Origin: Flavobacteriales bacterium UBA3477
GTDB taxonomy: Bacteria > Bacteroidota > Bacteroidia > Flavobacteriales > Schleiferiaceae
Length of the DNA: 19,012 bases
Reading direction: 5' to 3'
Assembly: GCA_002378005.1 (NCBI GenBank)
Contig: DFQY01000044.1
Span: 1 to 19,012 of the forward strand
The notes beneath the pieces are model-generated. The model worked only from the letters and a program-made list of their open reading frames with translations. It was not told where the DNA came from and ran no database searches. Positions 1 through 7,468 of this stretch are shown in pieces (the first letter of the stretch is position 1; each line of letters starts with the position of its first letter). The position numbers and the translations under genes were made by a program.

Positions 1-1575
1 AATGAAGATTCAGTGTCCGCAACGAAATTAGCCAAACGTCAAGCAAAGGCACATGGACAAATGCGTCCGCAATACTATGTGGATTATTGGCATCTATCAA
101 AGAGCTTGGACCGACGTGGGCCCGATTATCTAATCATCGAAAATTTAACGCGCAGTAATCCCTTTTCAGTACGTGCAACCGTACAACAACTGGAGCGCTA
201 TGGCTTTGTGCAGGAGGGAATTGATTTGTTCTTACTGGCCGAAGCGGAGAAGCCGCAAATTAATGTCGCCTATGAGCGTGCGCTGCTGCATGCACAATTG
301 GGCCAATATGATTTGCAATACCAAGCCTACTTGCAAGCCTTGCAACAGAATCGCGGGTATCTCGCCACCATAGAAGCCAAGATTGCGCAAAACCTCAGCT
401 TCGACGATAGCGGGGTTCACAGCCAATCAGTAAAAAAGGTCCTGCTCGATGCCTTGAAACGCGGGTCCAACCCCCTTTTTGAGCAGCTCTACCTCTTTGT
501 GCTCAGACAAGAAGGGAACTTTACCCAGGCCATTACTTATCTAAAGGCTTCTTCCAGGCAGGGACCGTTGGCAGTCGAGCCGTTGATAGAGATCGCGCAA
601 GAATGTGTAGAACTTGGGGAGCACGAATTGGTGCAGGATGCTTTAGAATTCCTGCTTTCCAACGCCCAAGAGCTTCGATATGTGGGCAGGCTAGACTATG
701 TACTCGTCCAACTTGCACAAAGCTATGTGGCCAGCAACCATAATGATGAGTTTCAGCGATTGAGTAGCCAATACCCTATGGGCAGCCAACGCGGCGTTTT
801 TCAGTGGGAGCTTTATAGGGAATCACAGCAGTTCAAAACCCTGCCTAAATCTCAGGAGGCACTGAACGGTTATAGTCAGAGCGTAGCACTGCTGCGCGAC
901 ATGTACCCTACCGGTAAGCAACGAGGGTTGGTATACCTCTCCGAAGCGGATGCCAAACGCAGCTATGGTCAGTTTGATGAGGCGCTCATGGATTACGCGA
1001 GGGCCGAACAGCTCTTAGGTGATTCCGAAGAAGGCGACCAAGCAAGATTGGAAAAGGCCCTTTGCGCGTTGTACCGTGGCGATATTACTTGGGCCAAAAC
1101 ACAACTCGAAGTGCTTTTAAAGAGCACCAGTAAAAGCATCGCCAATGATGCTATGGAATATGCGCTGCTGATCAGCACTAATACTGTAGAGGACACCTTA
1201 ATGGAAGGCCTTCAACTGATGAAAGAGGCCCTCCTGCTCGAGGCGCAATGGGAATACCAAAAGGCCCTTGAGCAATATGAAAATCTGTTGAACATCCTCA
1301 TTGCCCATGAGCTCTACGACGACCTCTTGCTGAGGTTAGGAAGGTTGCACGCACAGCTGGGCCAATACGCGCAGGCCAGAGAATACTTCATCCAACTCGA
1401 AGCCGTATCCAAAGGCGGCATGTGGTTGGAAGAGGGCATTTACTTCACTGCGAAAATGTCGGCACTCCTTAAATCTGAATCTGCGGCACTAGAGCTCGAG
1501 GACTATTTAGTCGAATATCCCAATGGTCTTTACACTGAAGAAGCAAGACAGTTCTACCGTACCTTTACGCCATGA
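1..1575 (+). CDS. TPR-repeat protein, 5' end cut off by the window edge
   Basis: The reading frame is already open at base 1. The first start-like codon is a GTG at 13, but the residues before it fit the frame, so I read this as the C-terminal ~525 residues of a longer protein. The product is helical and rich in tetratricopeptide-like units with repeated Y/A/L patterns, for example LHAQLGQYDLQYQAYLQAL near the start and LHAQLGQYAQAREYFIQL near the end. TPR solenoids usually act as protein-protein scaffolds; no catalytic motif is visible. Its TGA overlaps the ATG of the DUF4286 gene by 4 bases (ATGA, 1572-1575), so the two are probably translationally coupled. Flavobacteria often carry a TPR gene next to DUF4286, as I recall. 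The specific function is unknown. Confidence 0.85.
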   Translation, partial: NEDSVSATKLAKRQAKAHGQMRPQYYVDYWHLSKSLDRRGPDYLIIENLTRSNPFSVRATVQQLERYGFVQEGIDLFLLAEAEKPQINVAYERALLHAQLGQYDLQYQAYLQALQQNRGYLATIEAKIAQNLSFDDSGVHSQSVKKVLLDALKRGSNPLFEQLYLFVLRQEGNFTQAITYLKASSRQGPLAVEPLIEIAQECVELGEHELVQDALEFLLSNAQELRYVGRLDYVLVQLAQSYVASNHNDEFQRLSSQYPMGSQRGVFQWELYRESQQFKTLPKSQEALNGYSQSVALLRDMYPTGKQRGLVYLSEADAKRSYGQFDEALMDYARAEQLLGDSEEGDQARLEKALCALYRGDITWAKTQLEVLLKSTSKSIANDAMEYALLISTNTVEDTLMEGLQLMKEALLLEAQWEYQKALEQYENLLNILIAHELYDDLLLRLGRLHAQLGQYAQAREYFIQLEAVSKGGMWLEEGIYFTAKMSALLKSESAALELEDYLVEYPNGLYTEEARQFYRTFTP

Positions 1576-1889
1576 GCGAACACATCTACAATGTTACCGT
1601 AGCCGTAGATTCCACCATTGAAGCCAATTGGAAGGAATGGATGCTAAAGACCCACATCCCAGAGGTGATGGAAACAGGTATGTTTAAAAGCTACCTATTT
1701 ACGGAAGTCTTTCCCGAGCAAGAGGAAGAGCATCCAAGTTATAGTGTTCAGTACCGCGCCAGCGATTTGGAAAGCATCAAGCTCTACATGCAGATGTATG
1801 CGCCAGAGCTCAGAGATAAATCATTGAAAGCATGGGGGAATCACGCACTAGCGTTCAGAACCTTGCTCGAAGTCATCGACGAAAAATAA
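1572..1889 (+). CDS. DUF4286 family protein
   Basis: This is a 105-residue acidic protein with no signal peptide or membrane segment. It looks like the small DUF4286 proteins of Bacteroidota: an N-terminal strand (YNVTVAVD), then a helix with the W-x-x-W-M/HIPEVM pattern (about residues 19-33), then FKSYLFTEVF. This suggests a compact ferredoxin-like fold resembling a dimeric alpha/beta-barrel. The family has no established biochemical role. The ATG at 1572 overlaps the upstream TPR stop by 4 bases, and its own TAA shares one base with the ATG of the M16 peptidase gene (TAATG, 1887-1891). It is therefore the second member of a tightly packed operon. Family assignment is from remembered sequence pattern and is fairly confident. 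Confidence 0.8.
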   Translation: MSEHIYNVTVAVDSTIEANWKEWMLKTHIPEVMETGMFKSYLFTEVFPEQEEEHPSYSVQYRASDLESIKLYMQMYAPELRDKSLKAWGNHALAFRTLLEVIDEK

Positions 1890-3121
1890 TGCCTCATACC
1901 CATTGCTTCACCTTGCCGAATGGCCTGCGTTGTGCTTTTCAATACAAGAAAAGTACGGTGGCTCACATGGCTGTGGCCATCCAAGCAGGATCTAGAGATG
2001 AGCTTGAACATCAGCAGGGATTGGCACATTTCATTGAACACAACCTCTTCAAAGGCACCGAAAAACGCAAGGCCTACCATGTGTTATCGCGCTTGGATGA
2101 TGTGGGTGGAGAGCTTAATGCCTACACTACAAAAGAGGAAACCATCATCCATTCCAGCTTTTTAAAAACGGATTTTCGACGTGCGACGGATTTGGTGGCC
2201 GATGTAGTCTTTAGGAGCACCTTTCCTCAAAAAGAACTGGATAAAGAAAAGGAGGTCATCAAGGATGAAATTCATAGCTACCTCGACAGCCCTGCAGACC
2301 GCATTTTCGACGATTTTGAAGATTTTATTTTCCATGGAAATGCTCTCGGACGAAATATCCTAGGCACTCCAAAGAGCGTAGATGGCCTCACCCGTGAAGA
2401 TATCTTCGAATTCCAAGGACGTACCTACACTGCCGACCGAATCACCCTATCATTTGTAGGGCCTTTTAGCCTTCAGCGCGTCGAGCAAATGGCTGAAGAA
2501 TTCTTCGCCGAGCACCAGCTCAACAATAATACTTGGGAATCTAATTTTGATGCGCCCGATCGCCCGCAACGCCGAGTCGAAGAGGTGGCACAGTTTCAAG
2601 ATCATTACATCGTAGGATGGCGCACGCCGGGCATTCACCACCCACAGCGTCGCTCGTTGTTATTGCTCAATAACATACTCGGCGGTCCCGCCATGAACAA
2701 TAGATTGGGACTTAACATTCGCGAAAAGCATGGTATTGCCTACAATATTGAGAGTTTCCTAAATCTCTACAGCGATGTAGGGCTATTGGGAATTTACCTA
2801 GGGTGTGATCCCTCACAAACCGAGAAAGCAGCCACCCTGGCTGCCAAAGAAGTTAAAAAACTTCAAGAGCAGCAATTGGGAACCCTGCAGCTCAGCAAGG
2901 CCAAAAATCAGTTCATTGGGCAGATGGCTTTGGCGGAGGAGAATGGCCTTAATTCGTGTATCGGGGCTGCGCGGGCTTTGTTGTATTTCGGTAAAATCAA
3001 CAGCTTTGACTATGTCGCGCAGCAAGTGCAAAGTATTAGTGCCATCGACTTAATGGAGGCTGCACAAGCATTCTTATCGCCACACCAAGGCTACGAACTG
3101 ATTTATAAAAAAGCAGAGTAA
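1889..3121 (+). CDS. M16 family zinc metallopeptidase (pitrilysin/MPP-like)
   Basis: This is a 410-residue single-unit M16B-type peptidase. The inverted zinc motif HxxEH is seen as HFIEH (His47, Glu50 catalytic base, His51). The third zinc ligand is most likely Glu127 in KEVIKDEIHS, at the usual distance of about 76 residues. A glycine-containing 'ILGGPAMNNRL' segment and an R/Y pair in the C-terminal half match the second, non-catalytic M16 domain. There is no signal peptide, so it is probably cytoplasmic. I chose the ATG at 1889 because it shares one base with the DUF4286 stop and begins at the family's usual N-terminus (MPHTHCFTLPNGL). An upstream in-frame ATG at 1832 would lie wholly inside the previous gene. 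Family members degrade peptides, but the substrate here is not predictable. Confidence 0.93.
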   Translation: MPHTHCFTLPNGLRCAFQYKKSTVAHMAVAIQAGSRDELEHQQGLAHFIEHNLFKGTEKRKAYHVLSRLDDVGGELNAYTTKEETIIHSSFLKTDFRRATDLVADVVFRSTFPQKELDKEKEVIKDEIHSYLDSPADRIFDDFEDFIFHGNALGRNILGTPKSVDGLTREDIFEFQGRTYTADRITLSFVGPFSLQRVEQMAEEFFAEHQLNNNTWESNFDAPDRPQRRVEEVAQFQDHYIVGWRTPGIHHPQRRSLLLLNNILGGPAMNNRLGLNIREKHGIAYNIESFLNLYSDVGLLGIYLGCDPSQTEKAATLAAKEVKKLQEQQLGTLQLSKAKNQFIGQMALAEENGLNSCIGAARALLYFGKINSFDYVAQQVQSISAIDLMEAAQAFLSPHQGYELIYKKAE

Positions 3122-3762
3122 TGGAGTTTCTGAGCGACGATCTTCATAATTATATCGCAGGACGCACTACCGAAGCACCAGCATATCTAGATGAACTCGA
3201 GCGCGAAACTTGGGTCAAGGTATTAATGCCAAGAATGCTGAGTGGACATGTCCAAGGGCAGATTCTGAAGATGTTTTCGAGTATGATGCAACCAAAATTC
3301 ATCTTAGAGGTCGGCACGTATACTGGATACGCTTCCCATTTCCTTGTTGAAGGGCTTGAGCCGGATGGTGAGTTTCACGCGGTGGAAATCAACGAAGAAT
3401 TGGAAACCATTATTAAAAAATATTGGGGCAAACACGAGAAGGCCAGTCAAATGCGCCTTCACATAGGACCTGCCGCAGAGGTTTTAGAATCGCTTAAACG
3501 ACCCTGGGATTTAGTCTTTTTAGACGCCGATAAAATCAATCTTGTCCATTATTACGAGCAATTACTTCCCCAGCTAAGAACCGGAGGCATTATGCTCATT
3601 GATAATATTTTATGGTCTGGCAAGGTCGTAGGCGGGCCTCATTCGAATGACAAAGACACTAAGGCCATCAAAGCACTCAATGATCACGTGGCCCAAGACA
3701 ATCGCGTAGAGCAAGTAATTCTTAGCGTTCGCGATGGAATTATGATGGTGAGGAAACTATAA
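3121..3762 (+). CDS. Class I SAM-dependent O-methyltransferase (CCoAOMT/TrmR-like)
   Basis: This 213-residue protein belongs to the caffeoyl-CoA/catechol O-methyltransferase family. SAM-binding motif I is ILEVGTYTGYAS (about residues 61-72), the acidic residue ending strand 2 is Glu89 (HAVEIN), and the metal-linked LDADK (134-138) and IDNILWSGKV (160-169) motifs supply Asp135, Asp161 and Asn162. These motifs are typical of divalent-cation-dependent members such as bacterial TrmR, which methylates 5-hydroxyuridine in tRNA, so tRNA modification is a reasonable but unproven role. The ATG shares one base with the stop of the M16 peptidase gene (TAATG), closing a four-gene run with no intergenic space. 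The gene ends 56 bases before the next start. Confidence 0.9.
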   Translation: MEFLSDDLHNYIAGRTTEAPAYLDELERETWVKVLMPRMLSGHVQGQILKMFSSMMQPKFILEVGTYTGYASHFLVEGLEPDGEFHAVEINEELETIIKKYWGKHEKASQMRLHIGPAAEVLESLKRPWDLVFLDADKINLVHYYEQLLPQLRTGGIMLIDNILWSGKVVGGPHSNDKDTKAIKALNDHVAQDNRVEQVILSVRDGIMMVRKL

Positions 3763-3788
3763 TTATATCGTTTCCTTTACTTATCTTG

Positions 3789-3818
3789 TTGGCACTTTAA
3801 TTCTCTTAAATAAGATTT
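3789..3818 (+). promoter_or_regulatory. Possible promoter for the T9SS cargo gene
   Basis: TTG at 3789-3791 is followed, 19 bases later, by TAAGATTT at 3811-3818. The spacing fits the Bacteroidota TTG/TAnnTTTG pattern, but the -7 box matches poorly at its last bases and would abut the ATG. The 56-base gap before an apparently well-expressed gene should hold a promoter; this is only the best candidate in it. Confidence 0.25.
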
Positions 3819-5090
3819 ATGAAAAAAGTTCTACTCCTTGCTGCATTGGCACTAGGATTCAGCGCAGTCGCTCAAGATGCAGTTAATGCACGCTTGATGC
3901 AAGCCGAACTTCCTGTATCCTCAGCTGCTCGCGAAAAAATCGAAGACATCATCTTGAAAAGAGGTGGTGCTGTAGACGAATTGTACGACTACACTGATTT
4001 CTTGTACCAGTACTACAGCTCAGACATGGTATTGGGTGCAATTACAACGACTCCTGATTCAACGACAACTATCGTTTACAGCGATGGTAGTGCATCTGCA
4101 TCGTACAACCACGCGGTGGGTGCTTTGTATGATTTCAACTACTACGGTTGGGGCGACGGTGAATTTGAAGAAGGCGATCAAGTAACTATCGATTCACTTT
4201 TCGTAGTGGGTGGTTACGAAATCTACCAAGGCAACCGTGACGATAAAATCCGCTTCACCATTTTCAAAGGTGCAGATGGTTTCTCAGCGCCATTCTCTGG
4301 TGTTCAGTACCCAGCGGCTTACTTCTCAGCTCTTCCTTCAACTGTTCAGCCAACAGCTAAGACTATGGACTACGCAGGTAGCACATCACACGGTCTAGCC
4401 GGTGGTCCTACTTCAACTTCTACTGTTCAAGTAGAATATACTTTAAGCTCAAGTGACACTTCAGTGGCTTTAGTAGGTGTTGAGGTACCAAACGGTGGCT
4501 TCACTATGAGTGGTGACGAATTGTTGGGCATCTTTGTTCAATACATCCCAGATAGCTTGAGCGGTAACGATACCATCAACTACCAAACAACTTCTGGTGA
4601 TATCAACCCATTCTACTTCTACTACTACCGTGAAGGAAATACTTCTGCTCCACAGGGGTACTTCATCCAGGATTTCGACAGCACGTCTACGAACTGTTCT
4701 AACTTCTTGTTCACGGATACTCGTTACGGTAACTGGTCAGGTACTTCTTCTTGGAGAAACGACCAAACGAGCATCAACATGATGTACTCTCACTTGATCT
4801 GGTTGCGTGCCTCTGGTACTTCAACTGCAGGTTCAGAAGAGTTGGTTCTAACAGAAGCTTCTATCTACCCTAACCCATCTAATGGTGTGGTAAACGTAGA
4901 GTTGAACGCTAATGCGAACGCAACTGTAACGGTTGTAGATATCCTAGGTCAAGTGGTATACCGCTCAAACGAAAACTTCGTAGCTGGTAACCGTAAGACT
5001 ATTGATCTAAGCACTCAAGCAAAAGGAATGTACTTGCTTTCTTTAGAAGGTGAAGGCATCAACGTTGTCGAGCGCATTTCAATCAAATAA
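3819..5090 (+). CDS. Secreted protein with C-terminal T9SS type A sorting domain
   Basis: This 423-residue protein has a clear Sec signal peptide (MKKVLLLAALALGFSAVAQ, cleavage after about residue 19) and a classic type IX secretion C-terminal domain. That domain begins YPNPSNG at about residue 350, continues through DILGQVVY and GMYLLSL, and ends VERISIK. It should cross the outer membrane through the T9SS and be attached to the surface or released. The middle part (about 75-340) is beta-rich, full of Thr, Ser, Tyr and Asn, with no enzymatic motif I recognise; an adhesin or matrix protein is possible. Codons are strongly biased to GGT, GCT, AAC, TAC and TTC compared with its neighbours, suggesting high expression. 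It is followed by a strong terminator, so it is probably monocistronic. Confidence 0.9.
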   Translation: MKKVLLLAALALGFSAVAQDAVNARLMQAELPVSSAAREKIEDIILKRGGAVDELYDYTDFLYQYYSSDMVLGAITTTPDSTTTIVYSDGSASASYNHAVGALYDFNYYGWGDGEFEEGDQVTIDSLFVVGGYEIYQGNRDDKIRFTIFKGADGFSAPFSGVQYPAAYFSALPSTVQPTAKTMDYAGSTSHGLAGGPTSTSTVQVEYTLSSSDTSVALVGVEVPNGGFTMSGDELLGIFVQYIPDSLSGNDTINYQTTSGDINPFYFYYYREGNTSAPQGYFIQDFDSTSTNCSNFLFTDTRYGNWSGTSSWRNDQTSINMMYSHLIWLRASGTSTAGSEELVLTEASIYPNPSNGVVNVELNANANATVTVVDILGQVVYRSNENFVAGNRKTIDLSTQAKGMYLLSLEGEGINVVERISIK

Positions 5091-5116
5091 GCCTCACTCG
5101 CTTAACAAAAATACCC

Positions 5117-5146
5117 AAGCCGGGCTTTACGGAGCCCGGTTTTTTT
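5117..5146 (+). terminator. Intrinsic terminator after the T9SS cargo gene
   Basis: The arms CCGGGCT (5120-5126) and AGCCCGG (5133-5139) form a perfect 7-bp GC-rich stem with a 6-base loop, followed by seven T residues (5140-5146). A G-U pair and two A-T pairs can extend the stem base. On the minus strand the same stem is followed, after a short interval, by ATTTTTG, so it may also weakly stop the converging mlaEF transcript ending at 5158. Confidence 0.93.
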
Positions 5147-5157
5147 ATGCCCAATTT

Positions 5158-5916
5158 TTACTTGCGAAATGCTTGACGTACCTGCTTAAACAGCTTGCTC
5201 TTGAAGACGTAATCTTCAACATCTGCATTGGTGCTGCCCAGTACTTCAGAATTTGTCCCTTCCCAAACCTTATGACCTTCCTTCATAAAGATTACGTGAT
5301 CCCCTATTTCCAAAACAGAGTTCATGTCGTGGGTATTGACGATGGTCGTCATATTGAACTCGTGGGTGAGTTCTTGAATTAATTGGTCAATAACAATGGC
5401 CGTCTCTGGATCCAAACCCGAATTCGGCTCATCACAGAAGAGGTACTTTGGATTCATAGAGATGGCGCGACCAATAGCCACACGCTTTTGCATACCTCCT
5501 GAAATCTCGCTAGGGAACTTATCCGCTGCGCCATCCAAACGCACGCGATCCATCACAAACTTCACACGCTCGTCTTTCTCTTGCTCTGTCATTGCTGCAA
5601 ACATCTCGAGAGGAAAACGAATATTTTCCGCAACCGTCATGCTGTCGAACAATGCACCGCCTTGGAAGACCATTCCAATCTCTTGACGCAAGGTTTTGCG
5701 ACGTGCTTTGGTCATTTCGCCAAGCACTTCGTTCCCATAATGAATGGAGCCTTGATCTGGCTCAAAGAGTCCAAGAATGGTTTTGAGAAAAACTGTTTTA
5801 CCCGATCCCGAGCGACCAATAATCAAGTTTGTTTGACCTTGAATAAAATCAACATCAATACCCTTGAGCACATGGTTCTCACCAAAACTCTTTACGATGC
5901 CTTTGGCTTGAATCAT
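5158..5916 (-). CDS. mlaF: Mla-type ABC transporter ATP-binding protein (MlaF)
   Basis: This is a 252-residue ABC ATPase of the MlaF/Ttg2A group, the cytoplasmic motor of an envelope lipid (phospholipid) transport system. Walker A is GRSGSGKT (34-41), the Q-loop Gln is Q85 (VFQGGALFDSMT, typical of this group), the signature is SGGMQKR (139-145), Walker B is YLFCDEP with Glu163, and the switch His is H196 (NTHD). The open frame extends upstream to 5970, but the ATG at 5916 starts the family N-terminus (MIQAKGIVKSFG) and overlaps the mlaE stop by 4 bases (ATGA read on the minus strand), so translational coupling is expected. No MCE-domain (MlaD) gene follows: the unit ends at the terminator between this gene and the T9SS cargo gene. 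The partner must lie elsewhere. Confidence 0.93.
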   Translation of the reverse strand: MIQAKGIVKSFGENHVLKGIDVDFIQGQTNLIIGRSGSGKTVFLKTILGLFEPDQGSIHYGNEVLGEMTKARRKTLRQEIGMVFQGGALFDSMTVAENIRFPLEMFAAMTEQEKDERVKFVMDRVRLDGAADKFPSEISGGMQKRVAIGRAISMNPKYLFCDEPNSGLDPETAIVIDQLIQELTHEFNMTTIVNTHDMNSVLEIGDHVIFMKEGHKVWEGTNSEVLGSTNADVEDYVFKSKLFKQVRQAFRK

Positions 5917-6668
5917 GAGGTAAGAATTAAATCTGTCAATAAATAATTCGCCAGGATAATGGCTAAACAAGAACGGACTACAGCATTGGTACTGGCTATT
6001 CCAACTTCAACGGCACCTCCTTTTACTGAGTAGCCAGAATAGGCACTCACACTTCCAATGATAAACGCAAAGGCGGTTGCCTTGATTAAACCATAAATGG
6101 CATTTTCAAAGACTATATACTCTAGCCGGTAACCCATGATACTCTCCTGAAAAGGGACTAAGCCTAATAAATCGCCTGCCATCGCTCCTCCCCATAGTCC
6201 TAGGAAAAGAGACAAAATGATAAGTACAGGATTGAACAATACGAGAGCAGCCACTTTCGGTAAGATTAAAAAGCTAGCACTGTTCACCCCCATAATCTCC
6301 AAAGCATCTATCTGCTCTGAGACTCTCATGGTACCTAAACTTGAGGCAATATTGGAACCTACCTTGCCCGCTAGAATCAAGCTAACCACCGTAGGGCTAA
6401 ACTCAAGAGTAATACTCTCTCTAGTCGCCATGGCTATGTAATACGTAGGGATTAGTGGGTCATCACTGAGCTGGAAGGCCGTTTGAATGGTCACAACCGC
6501 GCCCATGAAGACACTTAGAATGACCACAATACTGATAGAATCCAGCCCCAACAAACGAATCTCTTGCACCAGAGAGCGCATGAAAAGTCGCCAACGATCA
6601 GGTCTACGGAAGACTTTTGTCATCAGCAGTACATAAGCACCCATTCCTTCAAAAAAATTAGTGATCAT
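5913..6668 (-). CDS. mlaE: Mla-type ABC transporter permease (MlaE)
   Basis: This 251-residue inner-membrane protein is the MlaE permease of the lipid transport complex. It has an N-terminal amphipathic stretch, then about five hydrophobic segments (near 43-65, 88-102, 138-165, 188-212 and 230-250). The family signature GTMRVSEQIDALEIMGVN is at 112-129. It has no ATPase motif; its ATPase is the overlapping downstream gene. The ATG at 6668 lies 42 bases from the divergent small lipoprotein gene. A TTG-N17-TAAATTAG element on the minus strand (6700 down to 6673) ends 4 bases before the ATG, suggesting a leaderless transcript. Confidence 0.92.
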   Translation of the reverse strand: MITNFFEGMGAYVLLMTKVFRRPDRWRLFMRSLVQEIRLLGLDSISIVVILSVFMGAVVTIQTAFQLSDDPLIPTYYIAMATRESITLEFSPTVVSLILAGKVGSNIASSLGTMRVSEQIDALEIMGVNSASFLILPKVAALVLFNPVLIILSLFLGLWGGAMAGDLLGLVPFQESIMGYRLEYIVFENAIYGLIKATAFAFIIGSVSAYSGYSVKGGAVEVGIASTNAVVRSCLAIILANYLLTDLILTS

Positions 6669-6672
6669 ATGG

Positions 6673-6700
6673 CTAATTTACAGTTTCTTTGAAGGACCAA
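6673..6700 (-). promoter_or_regulatory. Candidate promoter of mlaE-mlaF, leaderless geometry
   Basis: On the minus strand, TTG (6700-6698) is followed by a 17-base spacer and TAAATTAG (6680-6673), a one-mismatch match to TAnnTTTG. The box ends 4 bases before the mlaE ATG, which would place the transcription start at or next to the start codon. Confidence 0.45.
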
Positions 6701-6710
6701 CTCCTAACTA

Positions 6711-6836
6711 ATGAATAGAATTATCATTATTTGTTTTGTCTTGTTTAGTGCTATATTATGCGGCTGCGGTACATCTCGAGATTGCAATTGCCAATCATAT
6801 ACTAAACTTGCTGTAGTAAAGCCCAATAATGCTTAA
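6711..6836 (+). CDS. Small lipoprotein of 41 residues
   Basis: A short gene with ATG at 6711 and TAA at 6834-6836. The product has a basic start (MNR), a hydrophobic stretch (IIIICFVLFSAI) and a lipobox-like LCGC (16-19), so the mature protein would be a lipid-anchored peptide of only about 23 residues beginning at Cys19. A C-x-C pair (Cys25, Cys27) follows in CGTSRDCNCQS. Its stop is immediately followed by the ATG of the SprT-like gene (TAA|ATG), so the two are co-transcribed and probably coupled. No function can be assigned. A weak TTTCTTTG box (one mismatch to TAnnTTTG) lies at 6684-6691. The signal-plus-lipobox layout and the exact junction with the next gene argue that it is real. Confidence 0.65.
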   Translation: MNRIIIICFVLFSAILCGCGTSRDCNCQSYTKLAVVKPNNA

Positions 6837-7439
6837 ATGGACCTCAGCATCATCCAATCGCTGCTGCCTACGGGTGATGTGCTGCCATTGATGGAAGCCT
6901 GGACGGCGCCCTATGATTTTGATCTAAAAATCACCTGTCACCGCAAGAGCAAGCTCGGTGATTTCAGGCCGCCGAAACCTGGAAAACGCTCGAGTATCAC
7001 GATGAACGGGAATTTAGGCCCCTATCAATTCCTTACCACCTTCGTACACGAACTCGCACACCTTATCACTTGGGAAGAGTATGGCCGCAGGGCCGCTCCA
7101 CACGGTAAAGAGTGGAAGCAGTGCTTCGGACAGCTTTTGATTTCTCTAGCTGAGGCACATCCTTGGCCAGAGGCGTATAAGAAGGCCCTTTTGCACCATG
7201 CAGCTCGACCAAAAAGCGCGGTGGGCGGTGATCCTGGGTTGCAGCATATCTTGATGGAACTCGACGGCGACGGCGACCATGTGTTGTTGCAAGATTTGGC
7301 TCTTGGAGATGAATTTCATTTCAAAACGCGGCAGTTTCGTTACCAAGAACGTCGCCGGACAAGAGCACTCGTTCTGGACCTTGGAAATAAAAGATTGTAT
7401 ACCATTCCCTTGGTAGCCCGCATAGACCCTGTAGATTAA
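6837..7439 (+). CDS. SprT-like zinc metalloprotein
   Basis: This is a 200-residue cytoplasmic SprT-like domain protein. The zinc motif is HELAH (His71, Glu72, His75), followed by a third ligand candidate His89 in APHGKEWK, the SprT/Spartan arrangement. The C-terminal third (FHFKTRQFRYQERRRTRALV) resembles the small beta-rich tail of the family. Eukaryotic Spartan cleaves DNA-protein crosslinks, while bacterial SprT-like proteins are poorly characterised, so a protease role is inference. The ATG directly follows the stop of the 41-residue lipoprotein gene. The purK promoter box begins 1 base after this gene's stop, so purKE can be expressed independently. Confidence 0.9.
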   Translation: MDLSIIQSLLPTGDVLPLMEAWTAPYDFDLKITCHRKSKLGDFRPPKPGKRSSITMNGNLGPYQFLTTFVHELAHLITWEEYGRRAAPHGKEWKQCFGQLLISLAEAHPWPEAYKKALLHHAARPKSAVGGDPGLQHILMELDGDGDHVLLQDLALGDEFHFKTRQFRYQERRRTRALVLDLGNKRLYTIPLVARIDPVD

Positions 7440-7440
7440 T

Positions 7441-7448
7441 TACCTTTG
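7441..7448 (+). promoter_or_regulatory. -7 promoter element of purK-purE
   Basis: TACCTTTG is an exact match to the Bacteroidota -7 consensus TAnnTTTG. It sits in the 29-base gap after the SprT-like gene and 20 bases before the purK ATG, giving a 5' leader of roughly 15 bases. No good TTG -33 box is visible at normal spacing. Confidence 0.6.
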
Positions 7449-7468
7449 CAGCAAAGAATTGGGCACGC

